Below are positions 43,464 to 58,200 of a stretch of DNA of 64,000 nt, piece by piece (position 1 is the first letter of the stretch; every line of letters begins with the position of its first letter). Made by a program: the position numbers and the translations under genes. This DNA comes from Clusia tigrina. Taxonomy: Eukaryota > Arthropoda > Insecta > Diptera > Clusiidae. The stretch lies in the NCBI GenBank assembly GCA_920105625.2, contig OV050031.1, forward strand, positions 44,328,925-44,392,924, given 5' to 3'. The notes beneath the pieces were generated by a model. That model did no database searches, was not told the origin of the DNA, and saw only the letters and a list, made by a program, of their open reading frames with translations.

Positions 43464-45653
43464 TGCATTTTCAGAGATAATTCCATTGCCAATTAAAATA
43501 AAATTGCATTGCCATTGAAAATTCCAATGCTAATTACAATTAAATTTTATAACCATTGACAATTCCAATGCTAATTAAAGTGAAAGTGCAATTTAATTTT
43601 AATTTCATTACCATTGACAATTCCAATGCCAATTAAAATCAAATTGCATTACCATTGAAAGTTCCAATGCCAATTAAAGTTAAATTGCGTAACCAATGAA
43701 ATTAAAATTAAATTGCATTTCCATTGAAAATTTCTAAGCAAATTAATATTCAGTTGCATTACTCAAATTCAATGTTAATTAAATAAAATTCCATTATCAG
43801 TGAAAATTCCAATGCAAATTACAGTTAAATTGCATTACAATTGACAATTCCAATACCAATTAAAATTAAAATACATTATCATTGATAATTCCATTGGTAA
43901 TTAAAATTAATTTGCATTACCATTGACAATTCCAATGCTAATTAAAATTAAATTGCATTACCATTGAAAATTCCAATGCGAATTAAAGTTAAATTGCATT
44001 ACCATTGACAATTCCAATGACAATTAAAATAAAATTGTTTAACCATAAACAACTCCAATGCTAATTACAATTAAATTGCATTACCATTAAAAATTCCAAT
44101 TCCAATTAAAATTAAGTTGCATTAACATTTACAATTTCAATGCCAATTGAAATTAAATTGCACAACCATTGATTCCAATGCTAATTACAATTAATCTTTA
44201 TTACCATTGACAATTCTAATGCTAATGAAAGTGAAAATGCAATTTAATTTTAATTTCATTACCATTGACAATTCCAATGCCAATTAAAATCAAATTGCAT
44301 TACCATTGAAAGTTTCAATGCCAATTAAAGTTAAATTGCGTAACCAATGAAATTAAAATTAAATTGCATTTCCATTGAAAATTTCTAAGCAAATTAAAAT
44401 TCAGTTGCATTACTCAAATTCAATTTTAATTAAATTAAATTCCATTATCAGTGAAAATTCCAATGCTAATTAAAGTTAAATTGCATTACCATTGAATATT
44501 CCAATGCTACTTAAATTAATTTTTAAATTCTAATTTCAATTAAATTGCACTACCGTTAAACACTTTACTGCTAAACAAAATGAAATTGCATTACCATTGA
44601 AAATAAAAATGCTAATTAAAATTAAAGTGCCTTACCATTGAAAATTCCATTGCTTATCACAATTAAGTTGCATTTCCATTGACAATTCCAATGAGAATTC
44701 AAATGAAATTGTATTACAATTGAAAAATTCAAAGGAAATGAAAATTTAATTGCATTACCATTGAAAATGCCAATGCTAATTAAAACGCAATTGCTTTACC
44801 ATTGAAAATTGTAATGCTCATTACAATTAAATTGCTGTACCACTGAAAATTTCAATACAAATTAAAATAGAATTGCATTACCATTGACAATTCCAATGCT
44901 AATTAAATTTAAATTGCATTACCATTGAAAATTGAAATACAACTTACAATTCAATTGGAATACCATTGAAAATTCCAATGCCAACTAAAATTAAATTTCA
45001 TTACTATTGAATATTTTAATTTCTAATTACAATTAATATGAATTACCATTAAAAATTTGTATGCTAATTAACATTAAATTGCATTAGCATTGAAAATTCC
45101 AATGCTAATTTAAATTAAAATGCATTACCATTGAATATTCAATTGCCAATTAAAATTAAATTGCATTACAATTGAAAACTCCATTGCTAATTAAAGTTAA
45201 ATTGCATTACCATTGACAATTCCAATGCCAATTAAAATTAATTGACAATTCCAATGCCAATTAGAATAAAATTGCATTACCATTGACATTTTCAATACTA
45301 ATTAAAATTGAGATGCATTGCCATTAAAAAATCCAATGCCAGTTAAAATTAAATGGTATTTTAATTTGAAATTCCAACGCCAATGAAATTTGAATTGCAT
45401 TTCCTTTGAAAATTCCAATACCAATTAAAAGTAATTTTTATTACCGTTGAAAATTGCAATGCCAATTAAAATAATATTGCATTAACATTGAAAATTCCAA
45501 TGCCAATTTAAACTAAATTGTATTACCATTGAAAATTCCCATGCTAATTACAATTAATGGCATAACCATTGACAATTCCAATGCCTATTAAAATTAAATT
45601 GCAAAATCATGGAAAGTTCCAATGCCAATTAATATTAAATTGCAATACCTTCG

Positions 45654-48609
45654 AAAATTCCAATGCCAATTAAAATTAAATGCAATACAATTAAAAATTC
45701 CAATGCTAATTAAAGCCAAATTGCATCACCATTGAAAATTCCAATCCCTATTAAAATTAAATTGAATTACTATTGAAAATTTTAATTTCTAATTACAATT
45801 AAATGGCACTACCATTCAAAGATTTAATGCTAATTAAAATTAAAATTTTCTCTAAAAATTTAATGCTAATTCAAATTAAATTGCATTACTATTGAAAATT
45901 CCATTGCCATTTAAAATTAAATGGCATTACAATTGAAAACTCTAAAGCTAATTAAAGTTAATTGCATTTACATTGACAATTCCAATGCCAGTTAAAATAA
46001 AGTTGAATTATCATTGACAATTTCAATGTTAATTAAAATTGAATTGCATTGCCATTGAAAATTTCAATGCTAATTACAATTAATTTGCATTACCATTGAT
46101 ATATCCAATATCTATTAAAATTAAATTGCATTACCATTGAAAATTCCAACGCATATTAAAATTAAATTGCGTCACCATTGAAAATGCCAATGCTAATTAA
46201 AATAAATTGCATTACCATTGAAATTTCCAATGCTAATTACAATTAAATTATATTACCATTAAAAAATTAAAATTGCATTACCATTGAAAATTCCAATGTT
46301 AATAAAAATACAATTGCATTACTATTGAAAATTCCAATGCTAATTAAAGTTAAATTGCATTACCATTGACAGTTCCTATGCCAATTATAATTAAATTAAA
46401 TTGCATTACCAGAGATAATTCCATTGCCAATTAAAATAAAATTGCATTGCCATTGAAAATTCCAATGCTAATTACAATTAAATTTTATAACCATTGACAA
46501 TTCCAATGCTAATTAAAGTGAAAGTGCAATTTAATTTTAATTTCATTACCATTGACAATTCCAATGCCAATTAAAATCAAATTGCATTACCATTGAAAGT
46601 TCCAATGCCAATTAAAGTTAAATTGCGTAACCAATGAAATTAAAATTAAATTGCATTTCCATTGAAAATTTCTAAGCAAATTAATATTCAGTTGCATTAC
46701 TCAAATTCAATGTTAATTAAATAAAATTCCATTATCAGTGAAAATTCCAATGCAAATTACAGTTAAATTGCATTACAATTGACAATTCCAATACCAATTA
46801 AAATTAAAATACATTATCATTGATAATTCCATTGGTAATTAAAATTAATTTGCATTACCATTGACAATTCCAATGCTAATTAAAATTAAATTGCATTACC
46901 ATTGAAAATTCCAATGCGAATTAAAGTTAAATTGCATTACCATTGACAATTCCAATGACAATTAAAATAAAATTGCTTTACCATAAACAACTCCAATGCT
47001 AATTACAATTAAATTGCATTACCATTAAAAATTCCAATTCCAATTAAAATTAAGTTGCATTAACATTTACAATTTCAATGCCAATTGAAATTAAATTGCA
47101 CAACCATTGATTCCAATGCTAATTACAATTAATCTTTATTACCATTGACAATTCCAATGCTAATGAAAGTGAAAATGCAATTTAATTTTAATTTCATTAC
47201 CATTGACAATTCCAATGCCAATTAAAATCAAATTGCATTACCATTGAAAGTTTCAATGCCAATTAAAGTTAAATTGCGTAACCAATGAAATTAAAATTAA
47301 ATTGCATTTCCATTGAAAATTTCTAAGCAAATTAAAATTCAGTTGCATTACTCAAATTCAATTTTAATTAAATTAAATTCCATTATCAGTGAAAATTCCA
47401 ATGCTAATTAAAGTTAAATTGCATTACCATTGAATATTCCAATGCTACTTAAATTAAATTGCATTACTATTAAAAATTTTAAATTCTAATTTCAATTAAA
47501 TTGCACTACCGTTAAACACTTTACTGCTAAACAAAATGAAATTGCATTACCATTGAAAATAAAAATGCTAATTAAAATTAAAGTGCCTTACCATTGAAAA
47601 TTCCATTGCTTATCACAATTAAGTTGCATTTCCATTGACAATTCCAATGAGAATTCAAATTAAATTGTATTACCATTGAAAAATTCAAAGGAAATGAAAA
47701 TTTAATTGCATTACCATTGAAAATTCCAATGCTAATTAAAACGCAATTGCTTTACCATTGAAAATTGTAATGCTCATTACAATTAAATTGCTGTACCGCT
47801 GAAAATTTCAATACAAATGAAAATAGAATTGCATTACCATTGACAATTCCAATGCTAATTAAATTTAAATTGCATTACCATTGAAAATTGAAATACAACT
47901 TACAATTCAATTGGAATACCATTGAAAATTCCAATGCCAACTAAAATTAAATTTCATTACTATTGAATATTTTAATTTCTAATTACAATTAATATGAATT
48001 ACCATTAAAAATTTGTATGCTGATTAACATTAAATTGCATTAGCATTGAAAATTCCAATGCTAATTTAAATTAAAATGCATTACCATTGAATATTCAATT
48101 GCCAATTAAAATTAAATTGCATTACAATTGAAAACTCCATTGCTAATTAAAGTTAAATTGCATTACCATTGACAATTCCAATGCCAATTAAAATTAATTG
48201 ACAATTCCAATGCCAATTAGAATAAAATTGCATTACCATTGACATTTTCAATACTAATTAAAATTGAGATGCATTGCCATTAAAAAATCCAATGCCAGTT
48301 AAAATTAAATGGTATTTTAATTTGAAATTCCAACGCCAATGAAAATTAAATTGCATTTCCTTTGAAAATTCCAATACCAATTAAAAGTAATTTTTATTAC
48401 CGTTGAAAATTGCAATGCCAATTAAAATTAAATTGCATTAACATTGAAAATTCCAATGCCAATTTAAACTAAATTGTATTACCATTGAAAATTCCCATGC
48501 TAATTACAATTAATGGCAAAACCATTGACAATTCCAATGCCTATTAAAATTAAATTGCAAAATCATGGAAAGTTCCAATGCCAATTAATATTAAATTGCA
48601 ATACCTTCG
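45654..48609 (+). repeat. HOR unit 12 (2,956 bp)
   Basis: Standard layout with CCAGAG at 46409. The 12-bp shortfall from 2968 is explained by one base lost in GTTAATTGC near 45960 and the 11-bp deletion near 48200. Confidence 0.92.
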
Positions 48610-51283
48610 AAAATTCCAATGCCAATTAAAATTAAATGCAATACAATTAAAAATTCCAATGCTAATTAAAGCCAAATTGCATCACCATTGAAAATTCCAA
48701 TCCCTATTAAAATTAAATTGCATTACTATTGAAAATTTTAATTTCTAATTACAATTAAATGGCACTACCATTCAAAGATTTAATGCTAATTAAAATTAAA
48801 ATTTTCTCTAAAAATTTAATGCTAATTCAAATTAAATTGCATTACTATTGAAAATTCAATTGCCATTTAAAATTAAATGGCATTACAATTGAAAATTCTA
48901 AAGCTAATTAAAGTTAAATTGCATTTAAATTGACAATTCCAATGCCAGTTAAAATAAAGTTGAATTATCATTGACAATTTCAATGTTAATTATAATTGAA
49001 TTGCATTGCCATTGAAAATTTCAATGCTAATTACAATTAATTTGCATTACCATTGATATATCCAATATCTATTAAAATTAAATTGCATTACCATTGAAAA
49101 TTCCAACGCATATTAAAATTAAATTGCGTCACCATTGAAAATGCCAATGCTAATTAAAATAAATTGCATTACCATTGAAATTTCCAATGCTAATTACAAT
49201 TAAATTATATTACCATTAAAAAATTAAAATTACAATTGCATTACTATTGAAAATTCCAATGCTAATTAAAGTTAAATTGCATTACCATTGACAATTCCTA
49301 TGCCAATTATAATTAAATTAAATTGCATTACCAGAGATAATTCCATTGCCAATTAAAATAAAATTGCATTGCCATTGAAAATTCCAATGCTAATTACAAT
49401 TAAATTTTATAACCATTGACAATTCCAATGCTAATTAAAGTGAAAGTGCAATTTAATTTTAATTTCATTACCATTGACAATTCCAATTCCAATTAAAATC
49501 AAATTGCATTACCATTGAAAGTTCCAATGCCAATTAAAGTTAAATTGCGTAACCAATGAAATTAAAATTAAATTGCATTTCCATTGAAAATTTCTAAGCA
49601 AATTAATATTCAGTTGCATTACTCAAATTCAATGTTAATTAAATAAAATTCCATTATCAGTGAAAATTCCAATGCAAATTACAGTTAAATTGCATTACAA
49701 TTGACAATTCCAATACCAATTAAAATTAAAATACATTATCATTGATAATTCCATTGGTAATTAAAATTAATTTGCATTACCATTGACAATTCCAATGCTA
49801 ATTAAAATTAAATTGCATTACCATTGAAAATTCCAATGCGAATTAAAGTTAAATTGCATTACCATTGACAATTCCAATGACAATTAAAATAAAATTGCTT
49901 TACCATAAACAACTCCAATGCTAATTACAATTAAATTGCATTACCATTAAAAATTCCAATTCCAATTAAATTTAAGTTGCATTAACATTTACAATTTCAA
50001 TGCCAATTGAAATTAAATTGCACAACCATTGATTCCAATGCTAATTACAATTAATCTTTATTACCATTGACAATTCCAATGCTAATGAAAGTGAAAATGC
50101 AATTTAATTTTAATTTCATTACCATTGACAATTCCAATGCCAATTAAAATCAAATTGCATTACCATTGAAAGTTCCAATGCCAATTAAAGTTAAATTGCG
50201 TAACCAATGAAATTAAAATTAAATGGCATTTCCATTGAAAATTTCTAAGCAAATTAAAATTCAGTTGCATTACTCAAATTCAATTTTAATTAAATTAAAT
50301 TCCATTATCAGTGAAAATTCCAATGCTAATTAAAGTTAAATTGCATTACCATTGAATATTCCAATGCTACTTAAATTAAATTGCATTACTATTAAAAATT
50401 TTAAATTCTAATTTCAATTAAATTGCACTACCGTTAAACACTTTACTGCTAAACAAAATGAAATTGCATTACCATTGAAAATAAAAATGCTAATTAAAAT
50501 TAAAGTGCCTTACCATTGATAATTCCATTGCTTATCACAATTAAGTTGCATTTCCATTGACAATTCCAATGAGAATTCAAATTAAATTGTATTACCATTG
50601 AAAAAGTCAAAGGAAATGAAAATTTAATTGTATTACCATTGAAAATTCCAATGCTAATTAAAACGCAATTGCTTTACCATTGAAAATTGTAATGCTCATT
50701 ACAATTAAATTACTGTACCACTGAAAATTTCAATACAAATGAAAATAGAATTGCATTACCATTGACAATTCCAATGCTAATTAAATTTAAATTGCATTAC
50801 CATTGAAAATTGAAATACAACTTACAATTCAATTGGAATACCATTGAAAATTCTAATGCCAACTAAAATTAAATTTCATTACTATTGAATATTTTAATTT
50901 CTAATTACAATTAATATGAATTACCATTAAAAATTTGTATGCTAATTAACATTAAATTGCATTAGCATTGAAAATTCCAATGCTAATTTAAATTAAAATG
51001 CATTACCATTGAATATTCAATTGCCAATTAAAATTAAATTGCATTACACTTGAAAACTCCATTGCTAATTAAAGTTAAATTGCATTACCGTTGACAATTC
51101 CAATGCCAATTAAAATTAATTGCATTATAATTGACAATTCCAATGCCAATTAGAATAAAATTGCATTACCATTGACATTTTCAATACTAATTAAAATTGA
51201 GATGCATTGCCATTAAAAAATCCAATGCCAGTTAAAATTAAATGGTATTTTAATTTGAAATTCCAACGCCAATGAAAATTAAA

Positions 51284-51301
51284 TTGCATTTCCAGAGATA
51301 A
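51284..51301 (+). other. Recurrent recombinant junction (GCATTTCCAGAGATAA)
   Basis: The left half, GCATTTCC, belongs near the end of a unit (normally followed by TTTGAAAATTCC). The right half, CCAGAGATAA, belongs 756 bp into a unit (normally preceded by GCATTA). The same fusion occurs at about 25220, 27119, 53840 and 56388, and as GCATTTTCAGAG at 43471. Confidence 0.88.
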
Positions 51302-52609
51302 TTCCATTGCCAATTAAAATAAAATTGCATTGCCATTGAAAATTCCAATGCTAATTACAATTAAATTTTATAACCATTGACAATTCCAATGCTAATTAAA
51401 GTGAAAGTGCAATTTAATTTTAATTTCATTACCATTGACAATTCCAATGCCAATTAAAATCAAATTGCATTACCATTGAAAGTTCCAATGCCAATTAAAG
51501 TTAAATTGCGTAACCAATGAAATTAAAATTAAATTGCATTTCCATTGAAAATTTCTAAGCAAATTAATATTCAGTTGCATTACTCAAATTCAATGTTAAT
51601 TAAATAAAATTCCATTATCAGTGAAAATTCGAATGCAAATTACAGTTAAATTGCATTACAATTGACAATTCCAATACCAATTAAAATTAAAATACATTAT
51701 CATTGATAATTCCATTGGTAATTAAAATTAATTTGCATTACCATTGACAATTCCAATGCTAATTAAAATTAAATTGCATTACCATTGAAAATTCCAATGC
51801 GAATTAAAGTTAAATTGCATTACCATTGACAATTCCAATGACAATTAAAATAAAATAGCTTTACCATAAACAACTCCAATGCTAATTACAATTAAATTGC
51901 ATTACCATTAAAAATTCCAATTCCAATTAAAATTAAGTTGCATTAACATTTACAATTTCAATGCCAATTGAAATTAAATTGCACAACCATTGATTCCAAT
52001 GCTAATTACAATTAATCTTTATTACCATTGACAATTCTAATGCTAATGAAAGTGAAAATGCAATTTAATTTTAATTTCATTACCATTGACAATTCCAATG
52101 CCAATTAAAATCAAATTGCATTACCATTGAAAGTTCCAATGCCAATTAAAGTTAAATTGCGTAACCAATGAAATTAAAATTAAATTGCATTTCCATTGAA
52201 AATTTCGAAGCAAATTAAAATTCAGTTGCATTACTCAAATTCAATTTTAATTAAATTAAATTCCATTATCAGTGAAAATTCCAATGCTAATTAAAGTTAA
52301 ATTGCATTACCATTGAATATTCCAATGCTACTTAAATTAAATTGCATTACTATTAAAAATTTTAAATTCTAATTTCAATTAAATTGCACTACCGTTAACC
52401 ACTTTACTGCTAAACAAAATGAAATTGCATTACCATTGAAAATAAAAATGCTAATTAAAATTAAAGTGCCTTACCATTGAAAATTCCATTGCTTATCACA
52501 ATTAAGTTGCATTTCCATTGACAATTCCAATGAGAATTCAAATGAAATTGTATTACCATTGAAAAATTCAAAGGAAATGAAAATTTAATTGCATTACCAT
52601 TGAAAATGC

Positions 52610-52699
52610 CAATGCTAATTAAAACGCAATGCTAATTAAAATCCAATGCTAATTAAAATCCAATGCAATGCTAATTAAAATCCAATGCCAATTAAAATC
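52610..52699 (+). repeat. 17-bp microarray, site 3
   Basis: Same 90-bp structure, but the downstream sequence continues as the block B type (CTAATTAAAG near 52871, then TTGAATATTCC). It lies in the first 2,548-bp unit. Confidence 0.93.
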
Positions 52700-55157
52700 A
52701 AATTGCTTTACCATTGAAAGTTTCAATGCCAATTAAAGTTAAATTGCGTAACCAATGAAATTAAAATTAAATTGCATTTCCATTAAAAATTTCTAAGCAA
52801 ATTAAAATTCAGTTGCATTACTCAAATTCAATTTTAATTAAATTAAATTCCATTATCAGTGAAAATTCCAATGCTAATTAAAGTTAAATTGCATTACCAT
52901 TGAATATTCCAATGCTACTTAAATTAAATTGCATTACTATTAAAAATTTTAAATTCTAATTTCAATTAAATTGCACTACCGTTAAACACTTTACTGCTAA
53001 ACAAAATGAAATTGCATTACCATTGAAAATAAAAATGCTAATTAAAATTAAAGTGCCTTACCATTGAAAATTCCATTGCTTATCACAATTAAGTTGCATT
53101 TCCATTGACAATTCCAATGAGAATTCAAATTAAATTGTATTACCATTGAAAAATTCAAAGGAAATGAAAATTTAATTGCATTACCATTGAAAATTCCAAT
53201 GCTAATTAAAACGCAATTGCTTTACCATTGAAAATTGTAATGCTCATTACAATTAAATTGCTGTACCACTGAAAATTTCAATACAAATGAAAATAGAATT
53301 GCATTACCATTGACAATTCCAATGCTAATTAAATTTAAATTGCATTACCATTGAAAATTGAAATACAACTTACAATTCAATTGGAATACCATTGAAAATT
53401 CCAATGCCAACTAAAATTAAATTTCATTACTATTGAATATTTTAATTTCTAATTACAATTAATATGAATTACCATTAAAAATTTGTATGCTAATTAACAT
53501 TAAATTGCATTAGCATTGAAAATTCCAATGCTAATTTAAATTAAAATGCATTACCATTGAATATTCAATTGCCAATTAAAATTAAATTGCATTACACTTG
53601 AAAACTCCATTGCTAATTAAAGTTAAATTGCATTACCATTGACAATTCCAATGCCAATTAAAATTAATTGCATTATAATTGACAATTCCAATGCCAATTA
53701 GAATAAAATTGCATTACCATTGATATTTTCAATACTAATTAAAATTGAGATGAATTGCCATTAAAAAATCCAATGCCAGTTAAAATTAAATGGTATTTTA
53801 ATTTGAAATTCCAACGCCAATGAAAATTAAATTGCATTTCCAGAGATAATTCCATTGCCAATTAAAATAAAATTGCATTGCCATTGAAAATTCCAATGCT
53901 AATTACAATTAAATTTTATAACCATTGACAATTCCAATGCTAATTAAAGTGAAAGTGCAATTTAATTTTAATTTCATTACCATTGACAATTCCAATGCCA
54001 ATTAAAATCAAATTGCATTACCATTGAAAGTTCCAATGCCAATTAAAGTTAAATTGCGTAACCAATGAAATTAAAATTAAATTGCATTTCCATTGAAAAT
54101 TTCTAAGCAAATTAATATTCAGTTGCATTACTCAAATTCAATGTTAATTAAATAAAATTCCATTATCAGTGAAAATTCCAATGCAAATTACAGTTAAATT
54201 GCATTACAATTGACAATTCCAATACCAATTAAAATTAAAATACATTATCATTGATAATTCCATTGGTAATTAAAATTAATTTGCATTACCATTGACAATT
54301 CCAATGCTAATTAAAATTAAATTGCATTACCATTGAAAATTCCAATGCGAATTAAAGTTAAATTGCATTACCATTGACAATTCCAATGACAATTAAAATA
54401 AAATTGCTTTACCATAAACAACTCCAATGCTAATTACAATTAAATTGCATTACCATTAAAAATTCCAATTCCAATTAAAATTAAGTTGCATTAACATTTA
54501 CAATTTCAATGCCAATTGAAAATAAATTGCACAACCATTGATTCCAATGCTAATTACAATTAATCTTTATTACCATTGACAATTCTAATGCTAATGAAAG
54601 TGAAAATGCAATTTAATTTTAATTTCATTACCATTGACAATTCCAATGCCAATTAAAATCAAATTGCATTACCATTGAAAGTTTCAATGCCAATTAAAGT
54701 TAAATTGCGTAACCAATGAAATTAAAATTAAATTGCATTTCCATTGAAAATTTCTAAGCAAATTAAAATTCAGTTGCATTACTCAAATTCAATTTTAATT
54801 AAATTAAATTCCATTATCAGTGAAAATTCCAATGCTAATTAAAGTTAAATTGCATTACCATTGAATATTCCAATGCTACTTAAATTAAATTGCATTACTA
54901 TTAAAAATTTTAAATTCTAATTTCAATTAAATTGCACTACCGTTAAACACTTTACTGCTAAACAAAATGAAATTGCATTACCATTGAAAATAAAAATGCT
55001 AATTAAAATTAAAGTGCCTTACCATTGAAAATTCCATTGCTTATCACAATTAAGTTGCATTTCCATTGACAATTCCAATGAGAATTCAAATGAAATTGTA
55101 TTACCATTGAAAAATTCAAAGGAAATGAAAATTTAATTGCATTACCATTGAAAATGC

Positions 55158-55247
55158 CAATGCTAATTAAAACGCAATGCTAATTAAAATCCAATGCTAA
55201 TTAAAATCCAATGCAATGCTAATTAAAATCCAATGCCAATTAAAATC
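55158..55247 (+). repeat. 17-bp microarray, site 4
   Basis: Copy of site 3 in the second 2,548-bp unit, offset exactly 2,548 bp, with the same block B type continuation. Confidence 0.93.
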
Positions 55248-58200
55248 AAATTGCTTTACCATTGAAAGTTTCAATGCCAATTAAAGTTAAATTGCGTAAC
55301 CAATGAAATTAAAATTAAATTGCATTTCCATTAAAAATTTCTAAGCAAATTAAAATTCAGTTGCATTACTCAAATTCAATTTTAATTAAATTAAATTCCA
55401 TTATCAGTGAAAATTCCAATGCTAATTAAAGTTAAATTGCATTACCATTGAATATTCCAATGCTACTTAAATTAAATTGCATTACTATTAAAAATTTTAA
55501 ATTCTAATTTCAATTAAATTGCACTACCGTTAAACACTTTACTGCTAAACAAAATGAAATTGCATTACCATTGAAAATAAAAATGCTAATTAAAATTAAA
55601 GTGCCTTACCATTGAAAATTCCATTGCTTATCACAATTAAGTTGCATTTCCATTGACAATTCCAATGAGAATTCAAATTAAATTGTATTACCATTGAAAA
55701 ATTCAAAGGAAATGAAAATTTAATTGCATTACCATTGAAAATTCCAATGCTAATTAAAACGCAATTGCTTTACCATTGAAAATTGTAATGCTCATTACAA
55801 TTAAATTGCTGTACCACTGAAAATTTCAATACAAATGAAAATAGAATTGCATTACCATTGACAATTCCAATGCTAATTAAATTTAAATTGCATTACCATT
55901 GAAAATTGAAATACAACTTACAATTCAATTGGAATACCATTGAAAATTCCAATGCCAACTAAAATTAAATTTCATTACTATTGAATATTTTAATTTCTAA
56001 TTACAATTAATATGAATTACCATTAAAAATTTGTATGCTAATTAACATTAAATTGCATTAGCATTGAAAATTCCAATGCTAATTTAAATTAAAATGCATT
56101 ACCATTGAATATTCAATTGCCAATTAAAATTAAATTGCATTACACTTGAAAACTCCATTGCTAATTAAAGTTAAATTGCATTACCATTGACAATTCCAAT
56201 GCCAATTAAAATTAATTGCATTATAATTGACAATTCCAATGCCAATTAGAATAAAATTGCATTACCATTGATATTTTCAATACTAATTCAAATTGAGATG
56301 CATTGCCATTAAAAAATCCAATGCCAGTTAAAATTAAATGGTATTTTAATTTGAAATTCCAACGCCAATGAAAATTAAATTGCATTTCCAGAGATAATTC
56401 CATTGCCAATTAAAATAAAATTGCATTGCCATTGAAAATTCCAATGCTAATTACAATTAAATTTTATAACCATTGACAATTCCAATGCTAATTAAAGTGA
56501 AAGTGCAATTTAATTTTAATTTCATTACCATTGACAATTCCAATGCCAATTAAAATCAAATTGCATTACCATTGAAAGTTCCAATGCCAATTAAAGTTAA
56601 ATTGCGTAACCAATGAAATTAAAATTAAATTGCATTTCCATTGAAAATTTCTAAGCAAATTAATATTCAGTTGCATTACTCAAATTCAATGTTAATTAAA
56701 TAAAATTCCATTATCAGTGAAAATTCCAATGCAAATTACAGTTAAATTGCATTACAATTGACAATTCCAATACCAATTAAAATTAAAATACATTATCATT
56801 GATAATTCCATTGGTAATTAAAATTAATTTGCATTACCATTGACAATTCCAATGCTAATTAAAATTAAATTGCATTACCATTGAAAATTCCAATGCGAAT
56901 TAAAGTTAAATTGCATTACCATTGACAATTCCAATGACAATTAAAATAAAATTGCTTTACCATAAACAACTCCAATGCTAATTACAATTAAATTGCATTA
57001 CCATTAAAAATTCCAATTCCAATTAAAATTAAGTTGCATTAACATTTACAATTTCAATGCCAATTGAAAATAAATTGCACAACCATTGATTCCAATGCTA
57101 ATTACAATTAATCTTTATTACCATTGACAATTCTAATGCTAATGAAAGTGAAAATGCAATTTAATTTTAATTTCATTACCATTGACAATTCCAATGCCAA
57201 TTAAAATCAAATTGCATTACCATTGAAAGTTTCAATGCCAATTAAAGTTAAATTGCGTAACCAATGAAATTAAAATTAAATTGCATTTCCATTGAAAATT
57301 TCTAAGCAAATTAAAGTTCAGTTGCATTACTCAAATTCAATTTTAATTAAATTAAATTCCATTATCAGTGAAAATTCCAATGCTAATTAAAGTTAAATTG
57401 CATTACCATTGAATATTCCAATGCTACTTAAATTAAATTGCATTACTATTAAAAATTTTAAATTCTAATTTCAATTAAATTGCACTACCGTTAAACACTT
57501 TACTGCTAAACAAAATGAAATTGCATTACCATTGAAAATAAAAATGCTAATTAAAATTAAAGTGCCTTACCATTGAAAATTCCATTGCTTATCACAATTA
57601 AGTTGCATTTCCATTGACAATTCCAATGAGAATTCAAATGAAATTGTATTACCATTGAAAAATTCAAAGGAAATGAAAATTTAATTGCATTACCATTGAA
57701 AATGCCAATGCTAATTAAAACGCAATTGCTTTACCATTGAAAATTGTAATGCTCATTACAATTAAATTGCTGTACCACTGAAAATTTCAATACAAATTAA
57801 AATAGAATTGCATTACCATTGACAATTCCAATGCTAATTAAATTTAAATTGCATTACCATTGAAAATTGAAATACAACTTACAATTCAATTGGAATACCA
57901 TTGAAAATTCCAATGCCAACTAAAATTAAATTTCATTACTATTGAATATTTTAATTTCTAATTACAATTAATATGAATTACCATTAAAAATTTGTATGCT
58001 AATTAACATTAAATTGCATTAGCATTGAAAATTCCAATGCTAATTTAAATTAAAATGCATTACCATTGAATATTCAATTGCCAATTAAAATTAAATTGCA
58101 TTACAATTGAAAACTCCATTGCTAATTAAAGTTCAATTGCATTACCATTGACAATTCCAATGCCAATTAAAATTAATTGACAATTCCAATGCCAATTAGA

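Larger units (their letters stand above)
40743..45653 (+). repeat. HOR unit 11 (4,911-bp composite)
   Basis: The first bases share the one-A-shorter linker of units 9 and 10. From about 41.15 kb it follows unit 7 at an offset of 11,423 bp, including the 17-bp array (42816-42905). At 43471 it restarts through GCATTTTCAGAGATAA. An 18-bp deletion lies near 44518 and an 11-bp deletion (AATTAATTGACAATT) near 45241. Confidence 0.9.
51292..56387. repeat. Tandem pair of 2,548-bp units
   Basis: Junction landmarks at 51292, 53840 and 56388 are exactly 2,548 bp apart, and the 17-bp arrays inside keep the same spacing. Differences are few: TTCGAATGC/TTCCAATGC near 51628, AATAGCTTTACC/AATTGCTTTACC near 51854, TTTCGAAGC/TTTCTAAGC near 52204 and GTTAACCAC/GTTAAACAC near 52396. 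This is the shortest clean unit length in the window. Confidence 0.9.

Noticed and set aside
52610..56400. Mobile element with inverted ends as cause of the 2,548-bp repeats
   Set aside because: The repeat units abut directly, have no terminal inverted repeats, target duplications or transposase, and begin at a satellite-satellite recombination join.
56221..56409. 62-codon minus-strand open frame across the 56388 junction
   Set aside because: It is opened by the recombinant junction between two parts of the unit and consists of translated monomers. There is no coding signal beyond absence of a stop.
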